From UBA935 sp031556725 (GTDB lineage: Bacteria > Bacillota > Clostridia > Lachnospirales > Lachnospiraceae): a DNA stretch of 64,000 nt. Below the pieces are notes generated by a model. That model had not been told where the DNA came from and ran no database searches. It was given only the letters and a program-made list of their open reading frames with translations. The stretch is taken from the NCBI GenBank assembly GCA_031556725.1, contig JAVBSL010000006.1, forward strand, positions 75,157 through 139,156, in the 5' to 3' direction. Numbering within the stretch: position 1 is the first letter of the stretch; each line of letters opens with the position of its first letter. A program made the translations under genes and the position numbers. Positions 1 through 8,914 of this stretch are shown here, piece after piece.

Positions 1-76
1 AGTGTCAATGTACAGTCAAAAAGAGAGTATGAAATTTTGATTAAGTTTTTATAAAGTTTATTATACAGGTCAAATA

Positions 77-92
77 TAGTAATTAATTACTA
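77..92. repeat. 16-bp perfect palindrome, possible operator
   Basis: TAGTAATTAATTACTA is identical to its own reverse complement. It lies upstream of the candidate promoter at 114-142 and downstream of a weaker TTGATT/TATTAT pair at 37-64. The AT-rich dyad could be a repressor site, but chance palindromes are common in AT-rich leaders. Confidence 0.35.
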
Positions 93-113
93 CGTTTTTA
101 ACTGTTATTAGTC

Positions 114-142
114 TTGATAATTCGCAAAAAATATACTATTAT
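114..142 (+). promoter_or_regulatory. candidate sigma-A promoter for the DUF6106-like gene and guaB
   Basis: TTGATA at 114-119 and TATTAT at 137-142 are 17 bp apart, which fits a housekeeping promoter. Transcription would begin near 149, about 28 bases before the GTG start at 177. The next gene (guaB) follows with no terminator between, so this promoter may also serve the purine block. Confidence 0.45.
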
Positions 143-176
143 ATAAAGCATAGATAAAAAAGATAGGAGAAAAAGC

Positions 177-671
177 GTGAACGAAACTTATGTGGAATGT
201 TTGGTGAAGAAGAAAAACAATTCTTTTATGGTACTGTTAAAAATTGTCACAATCATGCTCGCTGCATGTTTTATTTTTATTGGATTTACCTTGTGGCCGG
301 CACTGATTATCGGTGCACTTTTGGCATTGGCGGCTTATTTTGTTTATTTGCAGGCGGATATCGAATATGAATATCTGTATGTGGACAGAGAGCTGACCGT
401 GGACAAGATTATGGCGAAAAGCAAAAGAAAAAAGATCGCAAAATTTGATATGGAGCGAATGGAGATTTTAGCACCCATCAAGTCCTATCATTTGGATAAT
501 TATAAAAACAGAACGCCGAAGGTAATTGATTACAGCAGCGGAGCAGAGCAGCAGCCTGATATAAGATATGCGATGTTCTATGATGGTACCCAGAAGATAA
601 TCCTGGAGCCCAGTCCTGAACTGGTCAAGGCTATTCAGATGATCGCACCCAGAAAAGTTTTTAAAGATTAA
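177..671 (+). CDS. small membrane protein, DUF6106-like
   Basis: This 164-residue protein has two closely spaced hydrophobic segments, roughly residues 18-36 and 40-58, then a soluble C-terminal half with a basic patch (KSKRKK) and a predicted beta-rich region. The layout resembles the Lachnospiraceae family DUF6106, whose function is not known. The start is GTG at 177, with AGGAGA at 165-170 as ribosome site. It sits 36 bases before guaB on the same strand with no visible terminator, so the two are probably co-transcribed. Nothing in the sequence suggests a purine enzyme. The family name is from memory; the membrane topology is clear from the sequence. Confidence 0.7.
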   Translation: MNETYVECLVKKKNNSFMVLLKIVTIMLAACFIFIGFTLWPALIIGALLALAAYFVYLQADIEYEYLYVDRELTVDKIMAKSKRKKIAKFDMERMEILAPIKSYHLDNYKNRTPKVIDYSSGAEQQPDIRYAMFYDGTQKIILEPSPELVKAIQMIAPRKVFKD

Positions 672-707
672 TAATTAAAGATATTACTATAACAGGAGGA
701 AAACACG

Positions 708-2162
708 ATGGGTCAGATAATTGGCGAAGGAATTACCTTTGATGACGTGCTTTTAGTACCGGCATATTCAACCATAATTCCCAATCAGGTGGATTTAACT
801 ACGTGGCTTACCAAAAAAATCAAATTGAATATTCCCATGATGAGTGCCGGAATGGATACCGTGACAGAGCACCGGATGGCCATAGCGATGGCCAGACAAG
901 GCGGCATCGGTATCATTCACAAAAACATGTCGATTGAAGAACAGGCAGAAGAGGTGGATAAGGTAAAACGTTCCGAAAATGGCGTTATTACAGATCCTTT
1001 TTCATTAACTCCCGATCATACCTTGGCAGATGCAGATGCATTAATGGCCAAGTTCCGTATTTCAGGTGTTCCCATTACAGAGGGACGCAAACTGGTAGGC
1101 ATCATTACCAATCGTGATCTAAAATTCGAAACAGATTTCACCAAGAAAATTAAAGAATCTATGACCAGTGAAGGTCTAATTACTGCGAAGGAAGGTATTA
1201 CACTGGAAGAGGCTAAGAAGATTTTAGCTTCCGCAAGAAAAGAAAAACTGCCGATTGTAGATAATGATTATAATCTGGTGGGCTTGATTACCATTAAAGA
1301 TATTGAAAAGACCATTAAGTATCCTTTAGCCGCCAAAGATGAGCAGGGCCGGCTTTTATGTGGCGCCGGTATCGGTATTACAGCCAATGTATTGGAACGG
1401 GTTGGAGCGCTGGTTGATGCTAAAGTAGATGTGATCGTACTGGATTCCGCTCATGGCCATTCGGAAAATGTATTGAATTGTCTGCGGATGATTAAAGGTA
1501 AGTACCCTGATGTTCAGGTAATTGCCGGTAATGTAGCAACCGGTGAAGGTGCCAGGGCACTGATTGAAGCCGGAGCAGATGCGGTTAAGGTAGGGATAGG
1601 CCCCGGTTCTATCTGTACTACCCGTATTGTTGCAGGTATTGGTGTGCCACAGATTTCAGCCATTATGAATGCTTATGATGTGGCTAAAAAAGCAGGAATT
1701 CCCATTATTGCTGATGGCGGCATCAAGTATTCCGGTGACATGACCAAGGCTATTGCGGCTGGCGGTAATGTTTGTATGATGGGCAGCATTTTTGCGGGAT
1801 GTGATGAAAGTCCCGGTACATTTGAATTGTATCAGGGAAGAAAATATAAAGTATATCGTGGTATGGGATCCATAGCAGCTATGGAAAATGGCAGTAAAGA
1901 CCGCTATTTCCAGGCAGATGCCAAAAAACTGGTACCGGAAGGTGTGGAAGGACGGGTCGCATACAAGGGTACGGTTGAGGATACCGTATTTCAACTAATG
2001 GGCGGTCTGCGTTCCGGAATGGGATATTGCGGAACTGCCAGTATCGAGGAACTGAAAGAAAAAGGAAAGTTTATGAAGATTTCTGCGGCTTCTTTAAAAG
2101 AAAGCCATCCTCATGATATACACATCACCAAAGAAGCGCCAAATTATAGCGTGGAAGAATAA
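708..2162 (+). CDS. guaB: IMP dehydrogenase
   Basis: GuaB oxidises IMP to XMP with NAD+, the first committed step to guanine nucleotides, in the cytosol. The 484-residue length is normal. The N-terminal barrel segment contains SAGMDTVTE. Two CBS domains occupy about residues 95-205. The active-site loop GPGSICTTR carries the catalytic Cys303 that forms the thioimidate with IMP. Conserved MGSIFAGCDESPG and YRGMGS phosphate-binding segments follow. The ATG start has AGGAGG at 694-699. Only 24 bases separate it from the cyclic-di-GMP gene and purH comes next, so GTP supply and cyclic-di-GMP turnover share one transcription unit. I see nothing unusual in the enzyme itself. Confidence 0.97.
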   Translation: MGQIIGEGITFDDVLLVPAYSTIIPNQVDLTTWLTKKIKLNIPMMSAGMDTVTEHRMAIAMARQGGIGIIHKNMSIEEQAEEVDKVKRSENGVITDPFSLTPDHTLADADALMAKFRISGVPITEGRKLVGIITNRDLKFETDFTKKIKESMTSEGLITAKEGITLEEAKKILASARKEKLPIVDNDYNLVGLITIKDIEKTIKYPLAAKDEQGRLLCGAGIGITANVLERVGALVDAKVDVIVLDSAHGHSENVLNCLRMIKGKYPDVQVIAGNVATGEGARALIEAGADAVKVGIGPGSICTTRIVAGIGVPQISAIMNAYDVAKKAGIPIIADGGIKYSGDMTKAIAAGGNVCMMGSIFAGCDESPGTFELYQGRKYKVYRGMGSIAAMENGSKDRYFQADAKKLVPEGVEGRVAYKGTVEDTVFQLMGGLRSGMGYCGTASIEELKEKGKFMKISAASLKESHPHDIHITKEAPNYSVEE

Positions 2163-2186
2163 GAGCGGTGCGAGAGGAGAGGGAAA

Positions 2187-4886
2187 GTGCAGAATTTGAA
2201 GGTAGACAGCAAGGGGCACGATACCGGAATTTACTTACAAGAACTTCAATTCGGTGAGGAACTAAAAAAGTGGCAGAAACACTTTCATCAGATGACCGGA
2301 ATTTTTGCATATTTGGTAGATGGCAGAGGGGAACCGCTTACCGATATGACAGGAAAAACAGAAGAAATCAACAAGATTCACCGTGCGATAACAAAGGAGC
2401 AGGTACAGAATCTTGTGGCGCGTGTGACAGAAAATGCTTTGGAAGATCAGGCGATTGAATATACTGATACGCCTAATTTGCGATTAGCAGCAATTTCGAT
2501 TAAAAAGGGTGGAAAATTGATGGCAACCTGGGTTATGTGTGCCATTATTTCCGATGCCGATTGTACTGATTATACTAATCCGCCGTTGGAAGGCTTTGAA
2601 AAGATGCTGACCGAAGCGGAATTTTCTCGAGCAATAGATGTAATGCGGGAAATTTCACAGGTGCTTTTGGAGTACCAATACCTGGCGACTAATGCTCAGG
2701 CGGAAAACCGCAGAAGTCAATTTTCACAACGAGAAATGGAAGAAGTCTTACATAAAACCGAAGCAATGACGGAAATCGTACAGTTGCTTGACAATGATGA
2801 CTCCATTGAAGTGATTATACAAAAATTATTAGAGACGGCAGGCAGATACTTGAATATATCTGTTGCAGCACTATTTAGTGTTCATCATAATAATGAATTG
2901 ATGGACGTGATAGGCGAGTGGCGAAAAGAGGGAATGGTTCCGCTTTTTGACCAAAATGCCAACCAGAAGAGTATTCCCTTTTTATTTACCGATAAACCTA
3001 TTGTTATATCTGCGGATACCATGATCGGCAGTGCAGAACGGGAAGAAATCGGTCAACTGGGAATCAAGGCACTGACAGTATTGCCGGTTTTTTCAACAGA
3101 AACCAACCGTATGTATGCCTTGTTTGGTGACGCTTATGGTGAACGGTCCTGGCAGACACAGGATATAAAATTTGTCAGTGATGCAGTTAAAATTTTACAC
3201 AGCATCCTGACCAGACGGATTCAGAAAAACTCCCTGGCAAGTTCTTATGCTTCCCTGGAAACTATTTTAGATAACGTGGGAAGCGCCATTTATGTAAAGG
3301 ATGAGCAGACGGGCAAAATGTTGTTTGCCAATCGTAATATGCGAAATATTTTCCGGCCCGAGCTGGAGAATGGCACCCTTCATGAGTTTATCTCCAAGGA
3401 GCGGATTTCGGAAAACGGAAACAGTGAAATATACCATGAGTCAAGCGGACGCTGGTATGATTTATATATCACCGGTATTAAATGGGTGGATGGCAGACCG
3501 GTTTATTTGTATGCCTTATACGATATAACCGAAAAGAAATTATACCAGCGGAAAATAGAGCAGCAGGCTTATTCGGATTTCCTGACCGGGCTGTATAACC
3601 GTATGTGCTGTGAAAGAGACTTGGCGAAATACATTGACGAGGCCAGTAAAGCACATGCAGAAGGTGCTTTGCTGTATCTGGATTTGGATGATTTTAAACA
3701 TATCAATGACGGTTTGGGACATCAGTACGGGGATGTACTGCTTAAGGCTATCGCCCATGGATTGCAGCGGATAGAAGGAATAGAAGACACCTGTTACCGC
3801 ATGGGCGGAGATGAATTTGTTATTATCGTTCCGGTGGAAAGCTTCCCTATGCTTGATGATATTTTGCGAGCCATCGGAGAAATATTTGAAAAACCCTGGT
3901 TTTTAAAGGATGCTGATTATTACTGTACGATGAGTATGGGATTGGCCTGTTTTCCCAGCGACGGCAACAGCGTTCATGATTTGATTAAAAAAGCGGATAT
4001 TGCCATGTATGAGGCGAAGCGGAGCGGTAAAAACCGTTATGCCCGTTATGCGGCCGGGACGGATTTTAAGTCCGGAAAACGTCTGGACATGGAAAAGAAT
4101 ATGCGTGATGCAACGGTAAGCGGTTATCGGGAATTTGAAATATATTACCAGCCCATTATTGACCTTAAAAAATCCGGGACACCTTGTACCGGTGCGGAGG
4201 CCCTGATTCGTTGGAACAGCGAAGAGATGGGATTTATTCCCCCTTCGGAATTTATTCCGCTGGCCGAGTATTTAGGCTTGATCAATCCCATCGGCAATTA
4301 TGTCTTAATGGAGGCCTGTAAACGCTGCCGCCACTGGAATGATAACGGTTATCCGGAATATAAGATTAATGTTAACTTGTCGGTGGTGCAGCTGCTGCAG
4401 CCGGATATTGTTCAGATTGTAGAAAAAGCCCTTAAGGAAACGGGAATCAATCCTCACAATCTGACCCTGGAGGTAACCGAAAGTCTCGCCATCAACGATA
4501 TGGAAAGAATGAAAGACATTTTGGAAAATATCAAGAAGCTGGGAGTTAGGATTGCCCTGGATGATTTTGGAACCGGATATTCATCATTGAATCATATCAG
4601 GGAGATTCCCTTCGATGTTATTAAGGTGGATCAAACCTTTATTAAGGATTTGGAAACCGATGCCTATTCCCGCTCCTTTATTAAGATGGTGGTGCAATTG
4701 GCAGAAGCAATCGATGTTAACATTTGTATAGAAGGTGTGGAAACCAAAGAGCAGTATCGTATTCTTTCCGACATGAATGTGGGATTGATACAGGGATATT
4801 ATTTTGACCGTCCTATTCCGGGACCGGAATTTGAACGTAAATACACCCCGAACCTGGAAATGGTATTAAAGGTTGCGGAAAGATAA
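2187..4886 (+). CDS. PocR-GAF-PAS-GGDEF-EAL cyclic-di-GMP enzyme
   Basis: A cytosolic sensor/enzyme of 899 residues without clear membrane segments. In order: a PocR-type ligand-binding domain (about 13-160), a helical linker, a GAF domain (about 190-345), a PAS domain (about 350-455), a GGDEF diguanylate cyclase domain with intact GGDEF at 540-544, and an EAL phosphodiesterase domain with EAL at 671-673. The EAL metal and catalytic residues are present in LEVTES, LDDFGTGYS and the following IKVDQ. No RxxD inhibitory site precedes GGDEF. Both catalytic domains look competent, so it may make or break cyclic-di-GMP depending on signal. GTG start with GAGAGGAGA upstream. It lies between guaB and purH, probably in one operon. 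The signal sensed by PocR and GAF cannot be told from sequence. Confidence 0.9.
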   Translation: MQNLKVDSKGHDTGIYLQELQFGEELKKWQKHFHQMTGIFAYLVDGRGEPLTDMTGKTEEINKIHRAITKEQVQNLVARVTENALEDQAIEYTDTPNLRLAAISIKKGGKLMATWVMCAIISDADCTDYTNPPLEGFEKMLTEAEFSRAIDVMREISQVLLEYQYLATNAQAENRRSQFSQREMEEVLHKTEAMTEIVQLLDNDDSIEVIIQKLLETAGRYLNISVAALFSVHHNNELMDVIGEWRKEGMVPLFDQNANQKSIPFLFTDKPIVISADTMIGSAEREEIGQLGIKALTVLPVFSTETNRMYALFGDAYGERSWQTQDIKFVSDAVKILHSILTRRIQKNSLASSYASLETILDNVGSAIYVKDEQTGKMLFANRNMRNIFRPELENGTLHEFISKERISENGNSEIYHESSGRWYDLYITGIKWVDGRPVYLYALYDITEKKLYQRKIEQQAYSDFLTGLYNRMCCERDLAKYIDEASKAHAEGALLYLDLDDFKHINDGLGHQYGDVLLKAIAHGLQRIEGIEDTCYRMGGDEFVIIVPVESFPMLDDILRAIGEIFEKPWFLKDADYYCTMSMGLACFPSDGNSVHDLIKKADIAMYEAKRSGKNRYARYAAGTDFKSGKRLDMEKNMRDATVSGYREFEIYYQPIIDLKKSGTPCTGAEALIRWNSEEMGFIPPSEFIPLAEYLGLINPIGNYVLMEACKRCRHWNDNGYPEYKINVNLSVVQLLQPDIVQIVEKALKETGINPHNLTLEVTESLAINDMERMKDILENIKKLGVRIALDDFGTGYSSLNHIREIPFDVIKVDQTFIKDLETDAYSRSFIKMVVQLAEAIDVNICIEGVETKEQYRILSDMNVGLIQGYYFDRPIPGPEFERKYTPNLEMVLKVAER

Positions 4887-4902
4887 ACGAGGAGGAAATG
4901 AA

Positions 4903-6456
4903 ATGAGAGCATTGGTCAGTGTGTCTGACAAGACCGGAATTGTAGATTTTTGTAAAGCGCTGGTGGCCCAGGGAGTGGAAATTATCTCCACCGGCGGTAC
5001 CTACAGCAAGTTAAAGGAGGAAGGCGTTCCGGCCATGGAGATATCCGAGCTTACCGGATTTCCGGAGTGTCTGGACGGCCGGGTTAAGACCCTTCATCCC
5101 ATTGTGCATGCAGGAATTCTGGCGATGCGAGCCAATGCCGAGCATATGAAACAGCTGACCGATCTTAACATCGAAACCATTGATTTCGTAGTAGTTAACC
5201 TCTATCCTTTTAAAGCTACCATTTTAAAAGAAGGCGTGACCAGAGCGGAGGCGGTGGAAAATATCGATATCGGCGGTCCCACTATGCTGCGCAGTGCGGC
5301 TAAGAATTATCAGGATGTGGCAGTGGTTACCGATCCGGCTGATTATGAGGAAGTACTAAATGAATTAAAAGAGCAGGGAAGCGTTTCTCTGGATACAAAG
5401 TTCTATCTGATGCAGAAGGTTTTCATGCATACTTCCAACTATGATACCATGATCGCCGATTATCTGAAAAAGCAGAGAGGGGATTATGAACTTCCCGAAA
5501 CCCTGACCATGACCTTCGAGAAGGTACAGGATATGCGTTATGGCGAGAACCCTCATCAGAAGGCCGCTTTCTATCGTCAGGTAGGAAAGCAGATCGGATC
5601 CCTGGTAGATGCCATACAACATAACGGAAAGGAATTATCCTTTAACAATATTAATGATACCAATGGAGCTTTAGAATTGTTGAAAGAGTTTACCGAACCT
5701 ACCGTGGTGGCCTGCAAGCATGGCAATCCCTGTGGGGTAGGCAGCGCCAAAGATATAACCGCTGCATGGAAAAAAGCCTTTGCGGCAGACAAGACCTCCA
5801 TCTTTGGCGGTATCGTGGTATGCAACAGAGAAGTAACCAAAGCCATGGCTGAAGAAATGCATTCTATCTTCCTGGAAGTGGTAGTGGCACCTTCTTATGA
5901 AAAAGAAGCATTGGAAATCCTTTGCAGTAAGAAGAATATCCGCGTATTGGAATTAAAAGATATAGATGTTCCGCAGAATGAAAATGCCTTGGATATGAAG
6001 AAAGTAAATGGCGGACTGATTGTTCAAACCATTGATTCCAAGCTTTATGAAGAGGCTGACTGGAAGGTAGTAACCAATACTCAGCCTACAGCCGAACAGA
6101 TTGAAGATATGAAGTTTGGCATGAAAGTGGTTAAGTTCGTTAAATCCAATGGTATTGCAGTAGTAAAGGACGGGCAGAGTATCGGTATTGGGCCCGGACA
6201 GGTTAACCGAATCTGGGCTGCAAAGCAGTGCTTTGAACATACAGCAGAGCTGATTGGCGAAGGAGTAACGAAAGAAGCAGTTTTGGCTTCCGATGCATTC
6301 TTCCCTTTTGGAGATGTAGTAGATGCGGCACAGGAAGCCGGTATTACGGCGATTATCCAACCCGGCGGTTCCGTAAATGACCAGATGTCTATTGATAAGT
6401 GTAACGAATACGGTATTACCATGGTATTCACCGGCATGCGCCACTTCAAACACTAA
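4903..6456 (+). CDS. purH: bifunctional AICAR formyltransferase / IMP cyclohydrolase
   Basis: PurH catalyses the last two steps of de novo IMP synthesis: formyl transfer from 10-formyl-THF to AICAR, then ring closure. The N-terminal MGS-like cyclohydrolase domain begins SVSDKTGIVDF and contains DGRVKTLHP and IDIGGPTMLRSAAKN. The C-terminal transformylase domain contains the ACKHGNPCGVG loop and ends FTGMRHFKH. Length is 517 residues from the ATG at 4903, chosen because GGAGG at 4891-4895 lies 7 bases upstream; an earlier in-frame ATG at 4873 overlaps the preceding gene and lacks a site. It is last in the purine block, and a 57-bp inverted repeat follows at 6476. Confidence 0.96.
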   Translation: MRALVSVSDKTGIVDFCKALVAQGVEIISTGGTYSKLKEEGVPAMEISELTGFPECLDGRVKTLHPIVHAGILAMRANAEHMKQLTDLNIETIDFVVVNLYPFKATILKEGVTRAEAVENIDIGGPTMLRSAAKNYQDVAVVTDPADYEEVLNELKEQGSVSLDTKFYLMQKVFMHTSNYDTMIADYLKKQRGDYELPETLTMTFEKVQDMRYGENPHQKAAFYRQVGKQIGSLVDAIQHNGKELSFNNINDTNGALELLKEFTEPTVVACKHGNPCGVGSAKDITAAWKKAFAADKTSIFGGIVVCNREVTKAMAEEMHSIFLEVVVAPSYEKEALEILCSKKNIRVLELKDIDVPQNENALDMKKVNGGLIVQTIDSKLYEEADWKVVTNTQPTAEQIEDMKFGMKVVKFVKSNGIAVVKDGQSIGIGPGQVNRIWAAKQCFEHTAELIGEGVTKEAVLASDAFFPFGDVVDAAQEAGITAIIQPGGSVNDQMSIDKCNEYGITMVFTGMRHFKH

Positions 6457-6475
6457 TTAATTAATAACTGGAATT

Positions 6476-6602
6476 CAAACTACGCGGAAAGGTTTATGCC
6501 CCCGGTCTAAGAGTCAGCAGCCGGTAATACATGAGCGGAAACCTTATGTATTACCGGCTGCTGACTCTTAGACCGGGGGCATAAACCTTTCCGCGTAGTT
6601 TG
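6476..6602. repeat. 57-bp perfect inverted repeat (giant hairpin)
   Basis: The left arm at 6476-6532 is the exact reverse complement of the right arm at 6546-6602 over 57 bases, with a 13-base spacer. A G-U, an A-U and a G-C pair can extend the stem inward, leaving a 7-base loop. It lies between purH and the DHH phosphoesterase gene. No T-run follows either arm, so it is not an ordinary intrinsic terminator. No flanking direct repeat and no coding content were found. It could act as an RNA processing or stability element, or be a small mobile palindrome. Perfect identity over 57 bp implies recent origin or strong constraint. Confidence 0.95.
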
Positions 6603-6634
6603 TCACTACCAGCCTATTATTAAGGAGGCCCCCC

Positions 6635-8146
6635 ATGCAACTATCAGATTTAGATGCCTACAACCCCATTACCCTGCAATGCCATGATAACCCGGACGTG
6701 GACGCAATCGCTTCCGGCTTTGCCCTATACACCTATTTTCAGGAAAAAGGAAAGGAAGTCCGCTTTATCTATAGCGGCCGTGATAAAATTCAAAAGACCA
6801 ATCTGACACTGATGCTTGATAAACTGAGCATTCCCATTACCTATGTGCAGGATACAGCAACAACACTGCCCGGTCTTTTGATTACCGTAGACTGCCAGTA
6901 TGGTGCCGGCAATGTGACAAAATTTGAAGCTGATACAGTGGCCATTATCGACCACCATCAGGTAGAAATTACCAACATAAAACTTTCCGAAATTCGTTCC
7001 AATCTGGGCAGCTGTTCTACCCTGATCTGGAAAATGATGGTTGACGAGGGATATTCACTGAGCGGCAAAACAGCAGTGGGAACCGCACTTTACTATGGCT
7101 TGTATGCTGATACCAATCAGTTTTCGGAGATTTATAATCCGCTGGATATGGATATGCGGGATTCGGTACCCTGTGAAAAATCACTGATTAACTTATTCCG
7201 CAATGCCAACCTGTCCCTGAAAGAGCTGGAGATTGCCGGCATAGCCATGATTAAGCATATTTTTAACGAAGATCATCATTATGCCATTATCAAATCCTAT
7301 CCCTGCGATCCTAATATTCTGGGACTAATCAGTGATTTTCTATTGCAGGTGGATACAGTTCATACTTGTGTGGTTTATCATGAAACGGATGCCGGACTCA
7401 AATTTTCCGTACGCAGTTGCATCAAAGAAGTAAAAGCCAATGAACTGGCAGCTTTCCTGGCAGAAGGAATCGGCTCCGGCGGCGGCCACAGTGAAAAGGC
7501 CGGTGGTTTTATTCAGAGACAAAAATATGAAGAAAAAAATCATGGAAAACATTCGGAAGCATACTTCGGCGAACGGATGAATGAATATTTCAACAGCTGC
7601 AAAATCATTGATGCAGCTGCTTACGATATTGATACTTCAGGAATGAAAGCATATATAAAGAAGAAAACCCCCCAGGGGTATGTGGTGGCCAAGGATGTTC
7701 TGCCCGTGGGAACGCCCATAACCATCCGAACCCTGGAAGGTGATATTGATATGATGGTAGAAGAGGATCTGATTATCATGATCGGAATCAAGGGCGAGGT
7801 TTATCCTAACCGCAGGGAAAAGTTTGAACGAAACTACCGTATCAGTGATGAAAAGTATAGTGAGCTTTTGAATCAGGAAAATACGGAATATGTACCTACA
7901 ATCAGAAGCCGCATTGATGGCTCGGCGAAGGGAATTACCGAATACGCCGGAGTATGTATCCCAAAAGGAGAAACCCACATCCATGCCGAAGAGTTGACCG
8001 GAATAGTCAAAGTGTTTACGTCCTGGGACAGGGAAAAATATATGTTGGGAAAACCGGGTGACTTCCTGGCCGTGCGATGTGATGACCGGCATGATATTTA
8101 TGTGGTGGAGAGAGACATCTTTTTTAAATCTTATGATGAAAATTAG
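6635..8146 (+). CDS. DHH family phosphoesterase
   Basis: A soluble 503-residue protein of the DHH/DHHA1 superfamily, which includes RecJ, NrnA/oligoribonucleases and cyclic-dinucleotide phosphodiesterases. Motif I is HDNPDVDAI (17-25), motif II includes Asp86 in VDCQYG, the family-naming DHH is at 106-108 and a further aspartate is in YADTNQ near 159. The DHHA1 motif GGGH is at 282-285. About 170 further residues form a C-terminal extension not seen in NrnA. All metal ligands are present, so phosphodiesterase activity is likely; the substrate is not clear. ATG start with AAGGAGG at 6622-6628. It follows the 57-bp palindrome and is 14 bases before a response regulator gene. Confidence 0.85.
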   Translation: MQLSDLDAYNPITLQCHDNPDVDAIASGFALYTYFQEKGKEVRFIYSGRDKIQKTNLTLMLDKLSIPITYVQDTATTLPGLLITVDCQYGAGNVTKFEADTVAIIDHHQVEITNIKLSEIRSNLGSCSTLIWKMMVDEGYSLSGKTAVGTALYYGLYADTNQFSEIYNPLDMDMRDSVPCEKSLINLFRNANLSLKELEIAGIAMIKHIFNEDHHYAIIKSYPCDPNILGLISDFLLQVDTVHTCVVYHETDAGLKFSVRSCIKEVKANELAAFLAEGIGSGGGHSEKAGGFIQRQKYEEKNHGKHSEAYFGERMNEYFNSCKIIDAAAYDIDTSGMKAYIKKKTPQGYVVAKDVLPVGTPITIRTLEGDIDMMVEEDLIIMIGIKGEVYPNRREKFERNYRISDEKYSELLNQENTEYVPTIRSRIDGSAKGITEYAGVCIPKGETHIHAEELTGIVKVFTSWDREKYMLGKPGDFLAVRCDDRHDIYVVERDIFFKSYDEN

Positions 8147-8160
8147 AAAGGAAGCGGGTC

Positions 8161-8892
8161 ATGCTGCGAATAGCCATATGCGATGATGAAAGGGGAATGG
8201 TTTCGTCGATACATAAGCTGATAGAGCAAAATGCCATAATACATGACGGAAGTGTCATAAAAGAAGGCGGGATTCAAATCGATGATTATTTGAAGGGCAG
8301 CCATCTCTTACAGGCAATGGAGGATGGTTCTTTTTACAATCTGATCTATTTAGATATTGAAATGCCGGATATCGATGGCATTACATTGGCCAGAAAAATA
8401 AGGGATCAGGATGAGCAGGTGCTTTTGGTATACGTGTCCAGTCATGAAAAATATATGATTGATTTATTTGAGGTATCACCCTTTCGTTTTATCCGCAAGC
8501 CGGTTGAGAAAGATGTCTTTGATAAAATCCTAGGGGAAGCAATGAAGAAAATGCTGGGCAGCCAGTCCTATTTCACCTATGAAAGTGGTTGGAATGAGTG
8601 CCGCATATTGATTCGGGATATTTATTATTTTGAGAGCAGCGGCAGACAGGTATCGATTGTAACTGAATCCGGCCGTGAAACTTTCTATGGCAAGTTGGAT
8701 GAAATTGAGAAAAGGATAAATGAGATGGATAAGTGCTTTATCAGAATCCATCAGTCATATCTGATTAATCCGGAAAAGGTTTTCAAAGTCGGAACCGGTG
8801 AAATCGAACTGGCGAATAAAGCAGTGCTGCCAATCAGTAAAAAACGGCAGAAAGAAGTGAATGCACAGTATCTGAAACAGTACAAAAACTGA
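8161..8892 (+). CDS. LytTR-family response regulator
   Basis: A 243-residue two-component regulator of the AgrA/VirR type. The receiver domain (about 1-125) has Asp8/Asp9, phospho-acceptor Asp65 in YLDIEMPD, a conserved Ser in VSSHEKY and Lys in IRKPVEK. The C-terminal LytTR DNA-binding domain (about 140-240) includes YYFESSGRQVSI and CFIRIHQSYLINPEKV. The usual targets are pairs of short direct repeats upstream of genes for peptide signalling, surface proteins or virulence; I did not identify such sites. The partner GHKL kinase begins 22 bases downstream. The gene follows the DHH phosphoesterase by 14 bases and may be co-transcribed with it. Confidence 0.92.
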   Translation: MLRIAICDDERGMVSSIHKLIEQNAIIHDGSVIKEGGIQIDDYLKGSHLLQAMEDGSFYNLIYLDIEMPDIDGITLARKIRDQDEQVLLVYVSSHEKYMIDLFEVSPFRFIRKPVEKDVFDKILGEAMKKMLGSQSYFTYESGWNECRILIRDIYYFESSGRQVSIVTESGRETFYGKLDEIEKRINEMDKCFIRIHQSYLINPEKVFKVGTGEIELANKAVLPISKKRQKEVNAQYLKQYKN

Positions 8893-8914
8893 ATCGGAAG
8901 CAATAAGGAGTAGA

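Noticed and set aside
6476..6602. Reading the 57-bp palindrome as an ordinary terminator or as an insertion-sequence end
   Set aside because: There is no T-run after either arm, no transposase gene and no target-site duplication.
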